From NCBI GenBank assembly GCA_965227045.1, contig OZ245718.1, positions 806,001 through 870,000 of the forward strand: a stretch of 64,000 bases of DNA, written 5' to 3'. Within the stretch, counting starts at the first letter, position 1; every line of letters begins with the position of its first letter. Below the pieces are notes generated by a model. It ran no database searches, was not told the origin of the DNA, and was given only the letters and a program-made list of their open reading frames with translations. A program made the position numbers and the translations under genes. Shown here piece by piece: positions 7,889 to 16,834 of the stretch. The stretch comes from UBA10649 sp965227045 (GTDB lineage Bacteria > Actinomycetota > Actinomycetes > S36-B12).

Positions 7889-8521
7889 TCAGGCGATCGA
7901 CGAGACCCAGGCCTTCAGCACCTCGGCGCCGGCGTCACCGGACTTCTCCGGGTGGAACTGCGTCGCGCACAGCGGACCGTTCTCGACGGCAGCGACGAAG
8001 TCCTGGCCGTGATGGGACCAGGTGACGCGAGGCGGCGCGAGCACCGGGTCGTCATCGCCCATCGCCCACGACGTGACTCCATATGAATGCACGAAGTAGA
8101 AGCGTTCGTCGCGCACCTGCGCGAACAGCACAGAGTCCTCGGGTGGCGAGACGGTGTTCCAGCCGATGTGCGGAAGGACGTCGGCCTTGATCTCCTCGAC
8201 GACGCCGGGCCACTCCCCCAGCCCGTCGGTGACATCCCCATGCTCGACGCCCCGCTCGAACAGCACCTGCATGCCGACGCAGATGCCGAGCACCGGCCGA
8301 CCTCCCGCGAGCCGTCGATCGACAATGACGCCCCCGCGAACCGCGTCGATACCGGCCATGCACGCCGCGAATGCACCGACCCCGGGCACGACCAGTCCAT
8401 CGGCGGCCATGGCGGCATCGAAGTCGCTCGTCACAGTGACATCCGCGCCCACGCGCTCGAGTGCGCGCTGCGCGGATCGCAGATTGCCCGATCCGTAGTC
8501 GAGGACAACGACAGAGGTCAT
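7889..8521 (-). CDS. hisH: Imidazole glycerol phosphate synthase glutaminase subunit
   Basis: A 210-residue class-I glutamine amidotransferase that supplies ammonia to HisF. The catalytic triad is visible as C81 in GICVGMQ with H190 and E192 in QFHPEKS. The ATG at 8521 begins MTSVVVLDYGSGNLRS, the standard N-terminus; the longer open frame upstream is Arg-rich out-of-frame hisB sequence. It follows hisB by 7 bases and belongs to the same operon. Confidence 0.96.
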   Translation of the reverse strand: MTSVVVLDYGSGNLRSAQRALERVGADVTVTSDFDAAMAADGLVVPGVGAFAACMAGIDAVRGGVIVDRRLAGGRPVLGICVGMQVLFERGVEHGDVTDGLGEWPGVVEEIKADVLPHIGWNTVSPPEDSVLFAQVRDERFYFVHSYGVTSWAMGDDDPVLAPPRVTWSHHGQDFVAAVENGPLCATQFHPEKSGDAGAEVLKAWVSSIA

Positions 8522-8528
8522 GGGGTGC

Positions 8529-9125
8529 TCACTGCGCTGTGAGAGTCCCCTTCGTCGACGGCACGCCGACGACGCGGGGGTCCACGGCCACTGCCTCGCG
8601 CAGCGACCGCGCAACTGACTTGAACTGCGCCTCAACGACGTGGTGCGCGTTGCGACCAGAAAGCACGCGAACGTGCAAGGTGATCTGCGACGTGGCCACG
8701 ATCGACTCCCAGATGTGACGAGTCAACGTCGTGTCGTACGAGCCGATCAGCTCCACCAGATCCGGCTCCTCGTGCACGAGGTACGGGCGACCGGACAGGT
8801 CCACAGCCGACTGAACGAGGCACTCATCGAGCGGCACGAGCGCGTCGCCATAGCGGCGCAGTCCGGCGCGATCGCCGAGCGCATCGTTGATCGCCTGGCC
8901 GAGGGCCAGGGAGGTGTCCTCCACTGTGTGATGGGCATCGACCTCGAGGTCGCCCGCAGTGCGCACGACCAGGTCGAGCCCGCCATGCTTGGCCAGCTGC
9001 GCCAGCATGTGATCGAAGAAGGGCACACCAGTCTCGATAGTGCTCACCCCGGTGCCGTCGAGGTCGAGTTCAACCAGGACGTTGCTCTCCTTGGTGACGC
9101 GTTCGATGCGCGCAGTGCGCCCCAT
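8529..9125 (-). CDS. hisB: Imidazoleglycerol-phosphate dehydratase
   Basis: A 198-residue monofunctional HisB that dehydrates imidazole glycerol phosphate to imidazole acetol phosphate. The metal-binding motif HHTVED (65-70) and the second motif GRNAHHVVEA near the C-terminus are present. The length is normal for the actinobacterial enzyme, which lacks the histidinol-phosphatase domain found in E. coli HisB. It lies 14 bases after hisC. Confidence 0.96.
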   Translation of the reverse strand: MGRTARIERVTKESNVLVELDLDGTGVSTIETGVPFFDHMLAQLAKHGGLDLVVRTAGDLEVDAHHTVEDTSLALGQAINDALGDRAGLRRYGDALVPLDECLVQSAVDLSGRPYLVHEEPDLVELIGSYDTTLTRHIWESIVATSQITLHVRVLSGRNAHHVVEAQFKSVARSLREAVAVDPRVVGVPSTKGTLTAQ

Positions 9126-9139
9126 GCCAGACCCCGTCC

Positions 9140-10237
9140 CTATGTCGCGCGCTCGAGCGCGCGCCTAAACATATCGTTCTCGTTCGGCGTGCCGATCGTC
9201 ACGCGAAGCCATCCCGCCGGTCCGGTCTCACGGATGAGTACGCCGTCGTCGAGCAGCGCGTTCCACACTGCGGACCTGTCATCGAACGGCCCGAACAGCA
9301 GGAAGTTGGCATCGCTCGGGACGACAGTCAGTCCGCGCTCCACCAGCCAGGACGCGAGCTCATCACGCTCGCGTCGCAGCAGGTCGACCTGCTCCTGCAG
9401 CGCATCGGCATACGAGAGCGCCGTCAGCGCCACCGCCTGAGTAACGGCGGATAGGTGGTACGGCAGGCGCACGACGCGTAGTGCGTCGACCACTCGCGAG
9501 TCCGCGGTGATCGCGTAGCCGATCCGCGCACCAGCGAGCGAGAACGCCTTGCTCATCGTCCGCGACACGACCACGTTGGGAAAGTCGGCGAGCAACTCGC
9601 AGGCGCTCGGCACGCCGTCATGGCGGAACTCGGCGTATGCCTCGTCGACGATGAGGATCGCGCCGCCCTCGAGCGAAGCCGCAGCGATCTCGCGCAGTTC
9701 GTCGAACTTCTGCGCGGTTCCGGTCGGGTTGTTGGGCGACGTGATGAGTACCAGCGAAGGACGCCGCTCGGCGATCGTGGCTATCGCCGCAGCGATATCG
9801 ACGGTGTGATCCGCACGCCGTTGGAAGGACTCGTATGCGGTGAACGTGTCGCGTGCGTACTCCGGGTACATGGAGTACGTGGGATCGAAAGTGATCGCGA
9901 GCCGACCAGGACCACCGAAGGCCAGGAACAGGTGGTGCATCACCTCGTTGGAACCGTTGGCCGCCCAGACCTGACCGACGTCGACGCGGACGCCGGACTC
10001 CCTCGCGATGTAGTCGGCTAGTGCCTGACGAAGCTTGGTGGCGTCGCGGTCGGGATAGCGGTTCAGCCCGATGGCGACTTCGGCGACCGAGCGCCCCATG
10101 GCAACCGCAACCTCGTCCGGCAGCGGAAACGGATTCTCATTGACGTTCAGGCGAGCGGCGACGTCCAACTGCGGCGCACCGTACGCGGAGATACCGACGA
10201 GGTCCGCGCGAATAGGCGGAGTGAACTCTGCGGACAT
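9140..10237 (-). CDS. hisC: Histidinol-phosphate aminotransferase
   Basis: A 365-residue fold-type I PLP enzyme that transaminates imidazole acetol phosphate. Key features are the N-terminal LNVNENPF, SPNNPTG (about 167-173), DEAYAEF (about 199-205) and the PLP lysine K230 in SRTMSKAFSLAG. The ATG lies one base after the hisD stop, so the two genes are tightly linked. HisC-type enzymes sometimes accept aromatic substrates, but the operon position makes histidine synthesis the clear role. Confidence 0.96.
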   Translation of the reverse strand: MSAEFTPPIRADLVGISAYGAPQLDVAARLNVNENPFPLPDEVAVAMGRSVAEVAIGLNRYPDRDATKLRQALADYIARESGVRVDVGQVWAANGSNEVMHHLFLAFGGPGRLAITFDPTYSMYPEYARDTFTAYESFQRRADHTVDIAAAIATIAERRPSLVLITSPNNPTGTAQKFDELREIAAASLEGGAILIVDEAYAEFRHDGVPSACELLADFPNVVVSRTMSKAFSLAGARIGYAITADSRVVDALRVVRLPYHLSAVTQAVALTALSYADALQEQVDLLRRERDELASWLVERGLTVVPSDANFLLFGPFDDRSAVWNALLDDGVLIRETGPAGWLRVTIGTPNENDMFRRALERAT

Positions 10238-10238
10238 G

Positions 10239-11552
10239 TCAGTTGGACGCAGTCAGACGCACAGTGATGGCATCGCCGTGGCCGGGGAGATCCTCGGCGT
10301 TCGCGAGCGCGATGACATGCGGAGCGACATCGCGAAGCGCGCTCTCGTCGTACTCGATGACATGAATGCCGCGCAGGAAGGACTGCACGGACAACCCCGA
10401 CGAGTGTCGGCATGCTCCGGCCGTCGGGAGCACGTGATTCGAGCCCGCGGCGTAGTCGCCGAGGGACACGGGCGACCACGTGCCGATGAAGATCGCGCCC
10501 GCGTTGCGAACCCGCATCGCGACATCGCGTGCCTCGCGCGTGTGAATCTCCAGGTGCTCAGCCGCATAGGCATTGACCACGGCAAGGCCGGCCTTGAGGT
10601 CGTCGACCAGCACGACGGCGCTCTGCGACCCCGACAGCGCCTCGGTGATGCGCTCGGCGTGCTTCGTCGTCGCAACCTGACGCGTGACTTCGCCATCGAC
10701 CGCATCGGCGAGGCTGACCGAGTCGGTCACGAGGACACCGGCGGCAAGCACATCGTGCTCCGCCTGACTGATCAGGTCGGCAGCCACGTGGACGGGGTTG
10801 GCGGTGTCGTCGGCAAGGATGAGAATCTCGGTCGGGCCCGCCTCGGAGTCGATACCGATCACACCCTGCAGGGCTCGCTTGGCTGCAGTGACGTAGATGT
10901 TGCCGGGTCCGGTGACGAGATCGACGGGCTCGCAGCGAGTGCCATCGGGCAGGTCGACGCCGTAGGCCAGCATCGCGACCGCCTGCGCACCGCCGACGGA
11001 GTACACCTCGTCGATGCCGAGCAACGCGCACGCGGCGAGGATGGTGGGGTGCGGCCAGCCGCCGTGATCGCGCTGCGGAGGAGAGACGACGGCTATCGAT
11101 GCTACGCCCGCGACCTGCGCCGGCACGACGTTCATGACCACGCTGCTCGGGTAGACGGCACGGCCGCCAGGCACGTAGAGGCCGACGCGATCAACCGGCA
11201 GCCATCGCTCGGTGACGCTGCCGCCGGGAACCACGACTGTCGACACGTCGACTCGACGCTGGTCGCTGTGCACGTGACGGGCCCGACTGATCGACTCTTC
11301 CAGCGCGCGGCGAACGGTCGGGTCCAGGGCTGCGGCGGCCGCCTCGAGAACCGCTGCCGGGACACGCAAGGAGTCCGGGCGCACCCCGTCGAGTTCCTCG
11401 GACCAGCGCTGCACCGCGTCGGCGCCATGGGCCCGGACGTCGTCGAGGATCGGCCGGATGCGCGCGCCCGCATCGGCGACATCCATGGCGGCACGGGGGA
11501 CGATCGTGCGCGGGTCGGCGTCCGAACCGCGAAGGTCGATGCGACGGATCAC
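10239..11552 (-). CDS. hisD: Histidinol dehydrogenase
   Basis: A 437-residue zinc and NAD enzyme that oxidises histidinol to histidine in two steps. Expected landmarks include GLYVPGGRA, the GPGNIYVTAAKR loop, SEAGPTE, QAEHD and AEHLEIHT. It is the first gene of the hisDCBHAF block. The GTG start lies 6 bases after a TAAGGT -10, so the operon mRNA appears leaderless. The promoter overlaps that of the divergent LON-domain gene, and I saw no attenuator or T-box. Confidence 0.96.
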   Translation of the reverse strand: MIRRIDLRGSDADPRTIVPRAAMDVADAGARIRPILDDVRAHGADAVQRWSEELDGVRPDSLRVPAAVLEAAAAALDPTVRRALEESISRARHVHSDQRRVDVSTVVVPGGSVTERWLPVDRVGLYVPGGRAVYPSSVVMNVVPAQVAGVASIAVVSPPQRDHGGWPHPTILAACALLGIDEVYSVGGAQAVAMLAYGVDLPDGTRCEPVDLVTGPGNIYVTAAKRALQGVIGIDSEAGPTEILILADDTANPVHVAADLISQAEHDVLAAGVLVTDSVSLADAVDGEVTRQVATTKHAERITEALSGSQSAVVLVDDLKAGLAVVNAYAAEHLEIHTREARDVAMRVRNAGAIFIGTWSPVSLGDYAAGSNHVLPTAGACRHSSGLSVQSFLRGIHVIEYDESALRDVAPHVIALANAEDLPGHGDAITVRLTASN

Positions 11553-11558
11553 GCGCTT

Positions 11559-11568
11559 ACCTTACGCT
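11559..11568. promoter_or_regulatory. Overlapping divergent -10 elements for hisD and the LON-domain gene
   Basis: On the minus strand TAAGGT (11564-11559) is followed by 6 bases and the hisD GTG. On the plus strand TACGCT (11563-11568) is followed by 6 bases and the LON-gene GTG. The two hexamers share two base pairs, so polymerase could occupy only one promoter at a time. Confidence 0.5.
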
Positions 11569-11574
11569 GCCAAG

Positions 11575-12258
11575 GTGCCCGTGCCCTTGCCCCTGTTCCC
11601 GCTCAACGCCGTGCTCGTGCCGGGCCTGGTCCTTCCGCTGCACATCTTCGAGCCGCGCTACCGCGAGTTGATCGAGGAACTGCTCGCGCTCCCGGACGAG
11701 GACGACCGCGAGTTCGGAATCGTGGCAGTGCGCGACGGGCGCGACATCGATCGCGACGGCCTCCTGGCCCTGTACCCCGTCGGCACGACCGCGGTCCTTC
11801 GCTCCGCCGAGCGACTGGACGACGGTCGATTCGACGTCGTCACAACGGGCAGCAGGAGATTCCGCATCGACAGCATCGACACGAGCACACCACTACTGCG
11901 CGCCGAGGTCGACTTTCTCGAGGACGTCAGCGACGACGTCGACACCGTCCTGGCCGCGCAGGTCGCCGTGCGCTTCGCTGCGTACCGTGCGGCACTGAGC
12001 GGGCAGGTCATCGACGAGGACGAACTGCCCACCGATCCGGCCGAGGACCTGCCCGACGACCCGACCGTGCTCAGCTACCTGGTCACCGCCGCGATGGTGC
12101 TCCCGGCCCAGGAACGCCAGGACCTCCTGGCCGCCGACACGACCAGCGAGCGGCTGACGATCGCCCGCACCTTGCTGCGTCGCGAGACGGGCCTGATCAC
12201 CGCGCTCGGCGCGCTGCCGGCGATTGATCTGGCCGGCGCGCCGCCGTCGGTGAACTAG
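11575..12258 (+). CDS. LON substrate-binding (N-terminal) domain protein
   Basis: A 227-residue protein made only of the Lon N-terminal domain. It starts VPLPLFPLNAVLVPGLVLPLHIFEPRYRELI, the family hallmark, followed by a helical C-terminal half. There is no AAA or Lon protease domain, so it is a stand-alone substrate-binding or adaptor-like protein of unknown client. The first GTG (11575) fits a leaderless transcript; a second GTG at 11581 is possible. It precedes the YbaK-type gene by 2 bases, suggesting an operon. Confidence 0.85.
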   Translation: MPVPLPLFPLNAVLVPGLVLPLHIFEPRYRELIEELLALPDEDDREFGIVAVRDGRDIDRDGLLALYPVGTTAVLRSAERLDDGRFDVVTTGSRRFRIDSIDTSTPLLRAEVDFLEDVSDDVDTVLAAQVAVRFAAYRAALSGQVIDEDELPTDPAEDLPDDPTVLSYLVTAAMVLPAQERQDLLAADTTSERLTIARTLLRRETGLITALGALPAIDLAGAPPSVN

Positions 12259-12260
12259 CA

Positions 12261-12755
12261 GTGGCGAAGGGCTCGACGGGCACGCCCGCGACCGTCGCGT
12301 TGACCAAGGCGGCGATCGCCTTCACCATCCACCAGTACGCCCACGACCCGCGCAGCGCCTCGTATGGCCTGGAGGCCGCAACCGCTCTGGGGCTGGAACC
12401 GGCGGTGGTGTTCAAGACCCTCATCGCAACGGTCGACGGCACGCCCGTAGTGGCGATCGTCCCGGTGACCGGTTCACTGGATCTGAAGCTCCTCGCTGCG
12501 ACGCTGGAAGGCCGACGTGCGGAACTCGCCGACGCTGCCCTCGCCCAACGACTGACCGGATACGTGCTCGGCGGCATCTCCCCGATCGGCCAGCGCAAGG
12601 CCCTCGCGACCGTCGTTGACCACTCCGCACGCTCGTTGCCGACGATCTATGTCAGTGGAGGCCGACGCGGCTTCGATATCGGAATCGCGCCGGACGACCT
12701 GATCGCGATTACGAAGGGCCAGTACTCGGCGATTGCGCGCGCCGAGCACTCCTGA
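12261..12755 (+). CDS. ybaK: Cys-tRNA(Pro)/aminoacyl-tRNA deacylase, YbaK/EbsC type
   Basis: A 164-residue YbaK-fold protein that should hydrolyse mischarged tRNA, classically Cys-tRNA(Pro). Family features are the start TPATVALTKAAIAFTIHQY, VFKTLI with its conserved lysine, and the GGISPIGQRK loop near residue 113. The GTG start is 2 bases after the LON-domain gene. Its 3' end overlaps the convergent membrane-protein gene by 47 bp. A different member of the superfamily begins at 63845. Confidence 0.88.
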   Translation: MAKGSTGTPATVALTKAAIAFTIHQYAHDPRSASYGLEAATALGLEPAVVFKTLIATVDGTPVVAIVPVTGSLDLKLLAATLEGRRAELADAALAQRLTGYVLGGISPIGQRKALATVVDHSARSLPTIYVSGGRRGFDIGIAPDDLIAITKGQYSAIARAEHS

Positions 12756-13263
12756 CCTCGACGATCCAATCGCCGAGCGCGAGCACCGTCACGACAAGCG
12801 CAGCCGCAAAGGGCCACATCAAGAACATGCCTGGCATCGCCACCCGCAGCGGTGCCTCGGTGACGAGGTCGGTCGTGATCGTTGCGATCAGGCCGTCGAT
12901 GTCGACCGACCCCAGACGGGTTCCGACGAACCACATGGCGGCGGATCCGACAACGCCGGACAGCACGCCGGCAACGAGAACGCTGAGCAGCCGGTCGCGC
13001 CGCATGTTCGCCAGGCCGATGGTGATCGCGATGCCGGCGATCAGCCCGAGCAGCCCGAAAGCGGCATCGGCAGCGAGGTAGCCCTCCGGCTGGTAGCCCT
13101 GCGGGTAGCTGTCGCCCGGAGCAACCACCACGGGAACGCGAGGGGCCAGGCGCCACCACACGACCCCGAGCGCAAGCCCGCTGAACAGTCCGACGACGAG
13201 CCCGGCGATGATGACGAACGAGGCGCGCCGCGCGGTGCTGGCCCGGGTCGACGGCTCGGTCAT
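12709..13263 (-). CDS. Four-helix membrane protein of unknown function
   Basis: A 184-residue protein with four hydrophobic helices (about 15-37, 67-87, 96-116 and 145-167) and an extracytoplasmic loop after helix 1 with the Tyr/Gln-rich segment SYPQGYQPEGY. The start codon forms an ATGA with the dnaE stop, so it is translationally coupled to dnaE. Position and topology would fit the DUF2567 type, but I cannot confirm this. Its 3' end runs 47 bp antisense into the YbaK-type gene. Confidence 0.7.
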   Translation of the reverse strand: MTEPSTRASTARRASFVIIAGLVVGLFSGLALGVVWWRLAPRVPVVVAPGDSYPQGYQPEGYLAADAAFGLLGLIAGIAITIGLANMRRDRLLSVLVAGVLSGVVGSAAMWFVGTRLGSVDIDGLIATITTDLVTEAPLRVAMPGMFLMWPFAAALVVTVLALGDWIVEVRSARRAQSPSTGPS

Positions 13264-16200
13264 GCGAGGCAACTCGGCCCGAGCAGGGCCTTCAAGTCGC
13301 CGTAGAGCGCAGGCGAGGGCGTCACGCGCAGGCGGTCATCGAGCCGAAGGACCGTCGTCGACGATCCGCCAATCAGATGCAGGTGAACCTCGGTGGTGCC
13401 GGGGTGCGCGGCCAGCACCTCCTTGAGCTTGTCGACGAGAGGCGGAATGCATCGAGCACCAGCCATGGTCAGTCGCACCGGGCCCGAGGCGGCCTCGTTG
13501 AGGTCGGGTCGACTGACCTCCATTGCCATGAGCCGGAGCCCGTCATCGTCGTTGTGATCCACGCGCGCCTTGACGATGATGACCGCGTCGTCGACGAGCA
13601 GCGTGCTCACCGACGTGTACGCCTGCGGGAACACCATGATGTCGACCGAGCCCTCGAGGTCCTCGAGGGTGACGATCGCCCACGGCGAGCCCTTCTTGGT
13701 GGTCTTTCGCTGGACCGACGTCACCATGCCGCCGACCGTGACGATCGAGGACTCTCGCGAGTCGTCTCCGATGATCGATGCGATAGACCGGTCGGTGAGC
13801 TGGGCCAGCAGTCGCTCGGTGCCGTGGAGCGGGTGGTCGGACACGTACAGGCCGAGCATCTCCCGCTCGAAACTGAGCAGGACGGTCTTGTCCCACTCCG
13901 CCATCGAGATGGCTACCTCCGGCATGCCGACAAGATCACTGTCATCATCCGAACCGCCGAACAGCGCGTCCTGGCCGTAGGCCTCCGCGCGCTTCACCTC
14001 GACCGCGGCGCCCACGAATTCCTCGTGGCGCTCGTACAGCCCCTTGCGCGTATGGCCAAGTGAGTCGAAAGCGCCGGCCTTGATGAGCGACTCGACGACA
14101 CGCTTGTTGCACACTGCGACGTCGACCTTCTTGATGAAGTCGGGGAAGTCGCCGAATCGACCGACGCGACGGCGCGAGGCGATGACGGAGTCGACGACAT
14201 TGCCGCCGACGTTGCGGATTGCGGAAAGCCCGAATCGGATATCGGTGCCGCGCGGCGTGAAGTCGAAGTCGGAGTCGTTGACGTCGGGCGGCAGCACCTT
14301 GATGCCCATCTTGCGGCACTCGTTCAGGTAGATCGCCGAACGGTCCTTGTCGTCCTTCACCGAGGTCAGCAGCGCCGCCATGTACTCGGCCGGGAAGTTC
14401 GCCTTGAGGTATCCGGTCCAGTACGAGACCAGGCCGTAGCCGGCGGTGTGCGCCTTATTGAACGCGTAGTCCGAGAACGGAACGAGGATCTCCCAGAGCT
14501 TGGCGATCGCCTCGTCGCCGTACCCGTTGGCCTTCATGCCATCGCGGAACGGGACGAACTCCTTCTCGAGGATCTCCTTCTTCTTCTTGCCCATCGCGCG
14601 ACGCAGGAGGTCTGCGGAGCCGAGCGAGTAGCCGGCCAGCTTCTGCGCGATGGCCATGACCTGCTCCTGGTACACGATCAGGCCATACGTGTCGCCGAGG
14701 ATCTCCGCGAGTGGCTCCTCGAGCTCGGGGTGAATCGGCGTGACCTTCTGGCGTCCGTTCTTGCGATCGGCGTAGTCGTTATGCGCGTTGGCGCCCATGG
14801 GCCCGGGCCGGTACAGGGCGAGGACCGCGGAGATGTCCTCGAAGTTGTCCGGCTGCATCGACCGCAGCAGCGCCCGCATAGGGCCGCCGTCGAGCTGGAA
14901 CACCCCGAGCGTGTCGCCTCGGGTGAGAAGGTCGTAGGTGAGGCGATCGTCGAGCCCCAGCGTCTCGAGCACGACGGTCTCGCCGCGATTGGACGCGATG
15001 TTGGCCAGGCAGTCGTCGAGGACGGTCAGGTTGCGAAGGCCAAGGAAGTCCATCTTGAGCAGGCCGAGCGCCTCGCATGCGCCCATGTCGAACTGCGTGA
15101 TGATCGCGCCGTCCTGGTCACGACGCCACAGCGGGATGACGTCAATGAGCGGCTCGCGGCACAAGATGACGCCGGCGGCATGGACACCGGGCTGCCTCTT
15201 GAGCCCCTCGAGCCCCTTGGCCGCGTCGACCACGCGCTTGGCGTCGACGTCGCCGTCGTACAGCGCACGGAACTCTGTCGCCTCGCCGTAGCGCGAGTTC
15301 TTAGGATCGAACGCGCCGGCCAGCGACAGGTCCTTTCCCATGATCGGCGGCGGCAGCGCCTTCGTGATGCGATCGCCCAGCGCGTATGGGTAGCCCAGTA
15401 CCCGGGCGCTGTCCTTGATCGCAGCCTTCGCCTTGATGGAGCCGTACGTGATGATCTGCGCGACCCGCTCCTCGCCGTACTTCTCCGTGGCGTAGCGGAT
15501 CATGTCGGAACGGCGGCGCTCGTCGAAGTCGATGTCGATGTCGGGCATCGAGATGCGCTCCGGGTTCAAGAAGCGCTCGAACAGCAGGCCGTGCTTGATC
15601 GGGTCGAGCTCGGTGATCCCCAGTGCGTACGAGACCATCGAGCCGGCGGCCGAACCACGCCCGGGACCGACTCGGATCCCGCTCTCCTTCGCGTGGCGAA
15701 CCAGGTCGGCGACGACGAGGAAGTAGCCGGGGAACCCCATCTGGATCATGACGTCGACCTCGTACGCGGCCTGAGTGCGCACGTTGTCGGGAACCGCGCC
15801 GTCGTAGCGATTCAGGAGCCCGCGCTCGACCTCCTTGACCAGCCAGGAGTCCTCGCTCTCCCCCGCCGGCACGGTGAACTGGGGCATGAGACTCGCGCCC
15901 TCGTTGAACTCCACGTTGCAGCGCTCAGCGATCAGCAGCGTGTTGTCGCACGCCTCCGGCAGCTCGGACCACACCTGGCGCATCTCCTGCGCGGACTTGA
16001 CGTAGAAGTCATGCGCGTCGAGCCGGAAGCGCTTCGGGTCATCCATCGTCGACCGGGTTCCGATGCACAGGAGGATCTCGTGGCTGTCGGCGTCGGCGGC
16101 GTGCACGTAGTGGAGATCGTTCGTGGCGACCAGCGGCAGGTCCAGACTGCGCGCGATCTTCATCAGGTCATCACGGAAGCGGCGCTCGATCGGCAGTTCG

Positions 16201-16796
16201 TGGTCGATGAGCTCGCAGAAATAGTTACCTGGACCGAGGATGTCGCGCATGTCCGCGGCGGTGGCAAGCGCCTTGTCGTAGCGTCCGGCCTGCAGCCACC
16301 TGTTGACCTCACCGCTGGGGCAGCCGGTCGTGCCGATGAGCCCGCTGCCGTACCGCTCCAGAAGCTCTCGATCAAAGCGCGGCTTGTGGTAGAACCCCTC
16401 GAGGCTGGACAGCGACGACAGTCGGAACAAGTTGTGCATGCCGGCCGTGTTCTCGGCCCACAAGGTCATGTGGGTGTAACTCTGCTTGCCGCGCCCGGCG
16501 CCGGTGTCCTCGGGAGTGCCCTCGTCGAATCCGCCGCCGAAGTCGAAGGGTCGTCGCTCGAAGCGGCCCTGGGGGGCGTAGTAGCCCTCGATGCCGATGA
16601 TGGGCTTGATGCCGCGGGCCTTGGCGCCCTTGTAGAAGTCGTAAGCCCCGTACAGATTGCCGTGGTCGGTCATGGCGATGGCCGGCATCTCCAGCCGCTG
16701 CGCCTCGTCGAACAGGTCGTTCAGGCGGGCCGCGCCGTCGAGCATCGAGTACTCGGTGTGCACGTGCAGGTGCACGAACTGATCAGCGGCCGACAC
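13260..16796 (-). CDS. dnaE: DNA polymerase III alpha subunit
   Basis: A 1178-residue replicative polymerase. The N-terminal PHP domain begins HLHVHTEYSMLDGA with MTDHGN. The polymerase core has GPGRGSAAGS and the catalytic PDIDIDF, and an OB-fold follows near residues 1000-1080. The length and the complete PHP metal ligands match DnaE1, not the mutagenic DnaE2. I chose the GTG at 16796 because TAGGGT lies 7 bases upstream; the frame stays open much further but that part is antisense-like. It is followed by a coupled membrane-protein gene. Confidence 0.95.
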   Translation of the reverse strand: MSAADQFVHLHVHTEYSMLDGAARLNDLFDEAQRLEMPAIAMTDHGNLYGAYDFYKGAKARGIKPIIGIEGYYAPQGRFERRPFDFGGGFDEGTPEDTGAGRGKQSYTHMTLWAENTAGMHNLFRLSSLSSLEGFYHKPRFDRELLERYGSGLIGTTGCPSGEVNRWLQAGRYDKALATAADMRDILGPGNYFCELIDHELPIERRFRDDLMKIARSLDLPLVATNDLHYVHAADADSHEILLCIGTRSTMDDPKRFRLDAHDFYVKSAQEMRQVWSELPEACDNTLLIAERCNVEFNEGASLMPQFTVPAGESEDSWLVKEVERGLLNRYDGAVPDNVRTQAAYEVDVMIQMGFPGYFLVVADLVRHAKESGIRVGPGRGSAAGSMVSYALGITELDPIKHGLLFERFLNPERISMPDIDIDFDERRRSDMIRYATEKYGEERVAQIITYGSIKAKAAIKDSARVLGYPYALGDRITKALPPPIMGKDLSLAGAFDPKNSRYGEATEFRALYDGDVDAKRVVDAAKGLEGLKRQPGVHAAGVILCREPLIDVIPLWRRDQDGAIITQFDMGACEALGLLKMDFLGLRNLTVLDDCLANIASNRGETVVLETLGLDDRLTYDLLTRGDTLGVFQLDGGPMRALLRSMQPDNFEDISAVLALYRPGPMGANAHNDYADRKNGRQKVTPIHPELEEPLAEILGDTYGLIVYQEQVMAIAQKLAGYSLGSADLLRRAMGKKKKEILEKEFVPFRDGMKANGYGDEAIAKLWEILVPFSDYAFNKAHTAGYGLVSYWTGYLKANFPAEYMAALLTSVKDDKDRSAIYLNECRKMGIKVLPPDVNDSDFDFTPRGTDIRFGLSAIRNVGGNVVDSVIASRRRVGRFGDFPDFIKKVDVAVCNKRVVESLIKAGAFDSLGHTRKGLYERHEEFVGAAVEVKRAEAYGQDALFGGSDDDSDLVGMPEVAISMAEWDKTVLLSFEREMLGLYVSDHPLHGTERLLAQLTDRSIASIIGDDSRESSIVTVGGMVTSVQRKTTKKGSPWAIVTLEDLEGSVDIMVFPQAYTSVSTLLVDDAVIIVKARVDHNDDDGLRLMAMEVSRPDLNEAASGPVRLTMAGARCIPPLVDKLKEVLAAHPGTTEVHLHLIGGSSTTVLRLDDRLRVTPSPALYGDLKALLGPSCLA

Positions 16797-16803
16797 GTCC
16801 CCC

Positions 16804-16809
16804 ACCCTA
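16804..16809 (-). promoter_or_regulatory. Candidate -10 element for leaderless dnaE
   Basis: TAGGGT on the minus strand, 7 bases before the GTG at 16796, within the 38-base gap after the rluD-type gene. Confidence 0.45.
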
Positions 16810-16834
16810 ACTTTGGGAGCCGACGGTCGGCTGG

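Noticed and set aside
10071..12227. A 718-codon plus-strand open frame spanning hisC, hisD and the LON gene
   Set aside because: It crosses three well-supported genes in other frames and has Arg-rich low-complexity composition.
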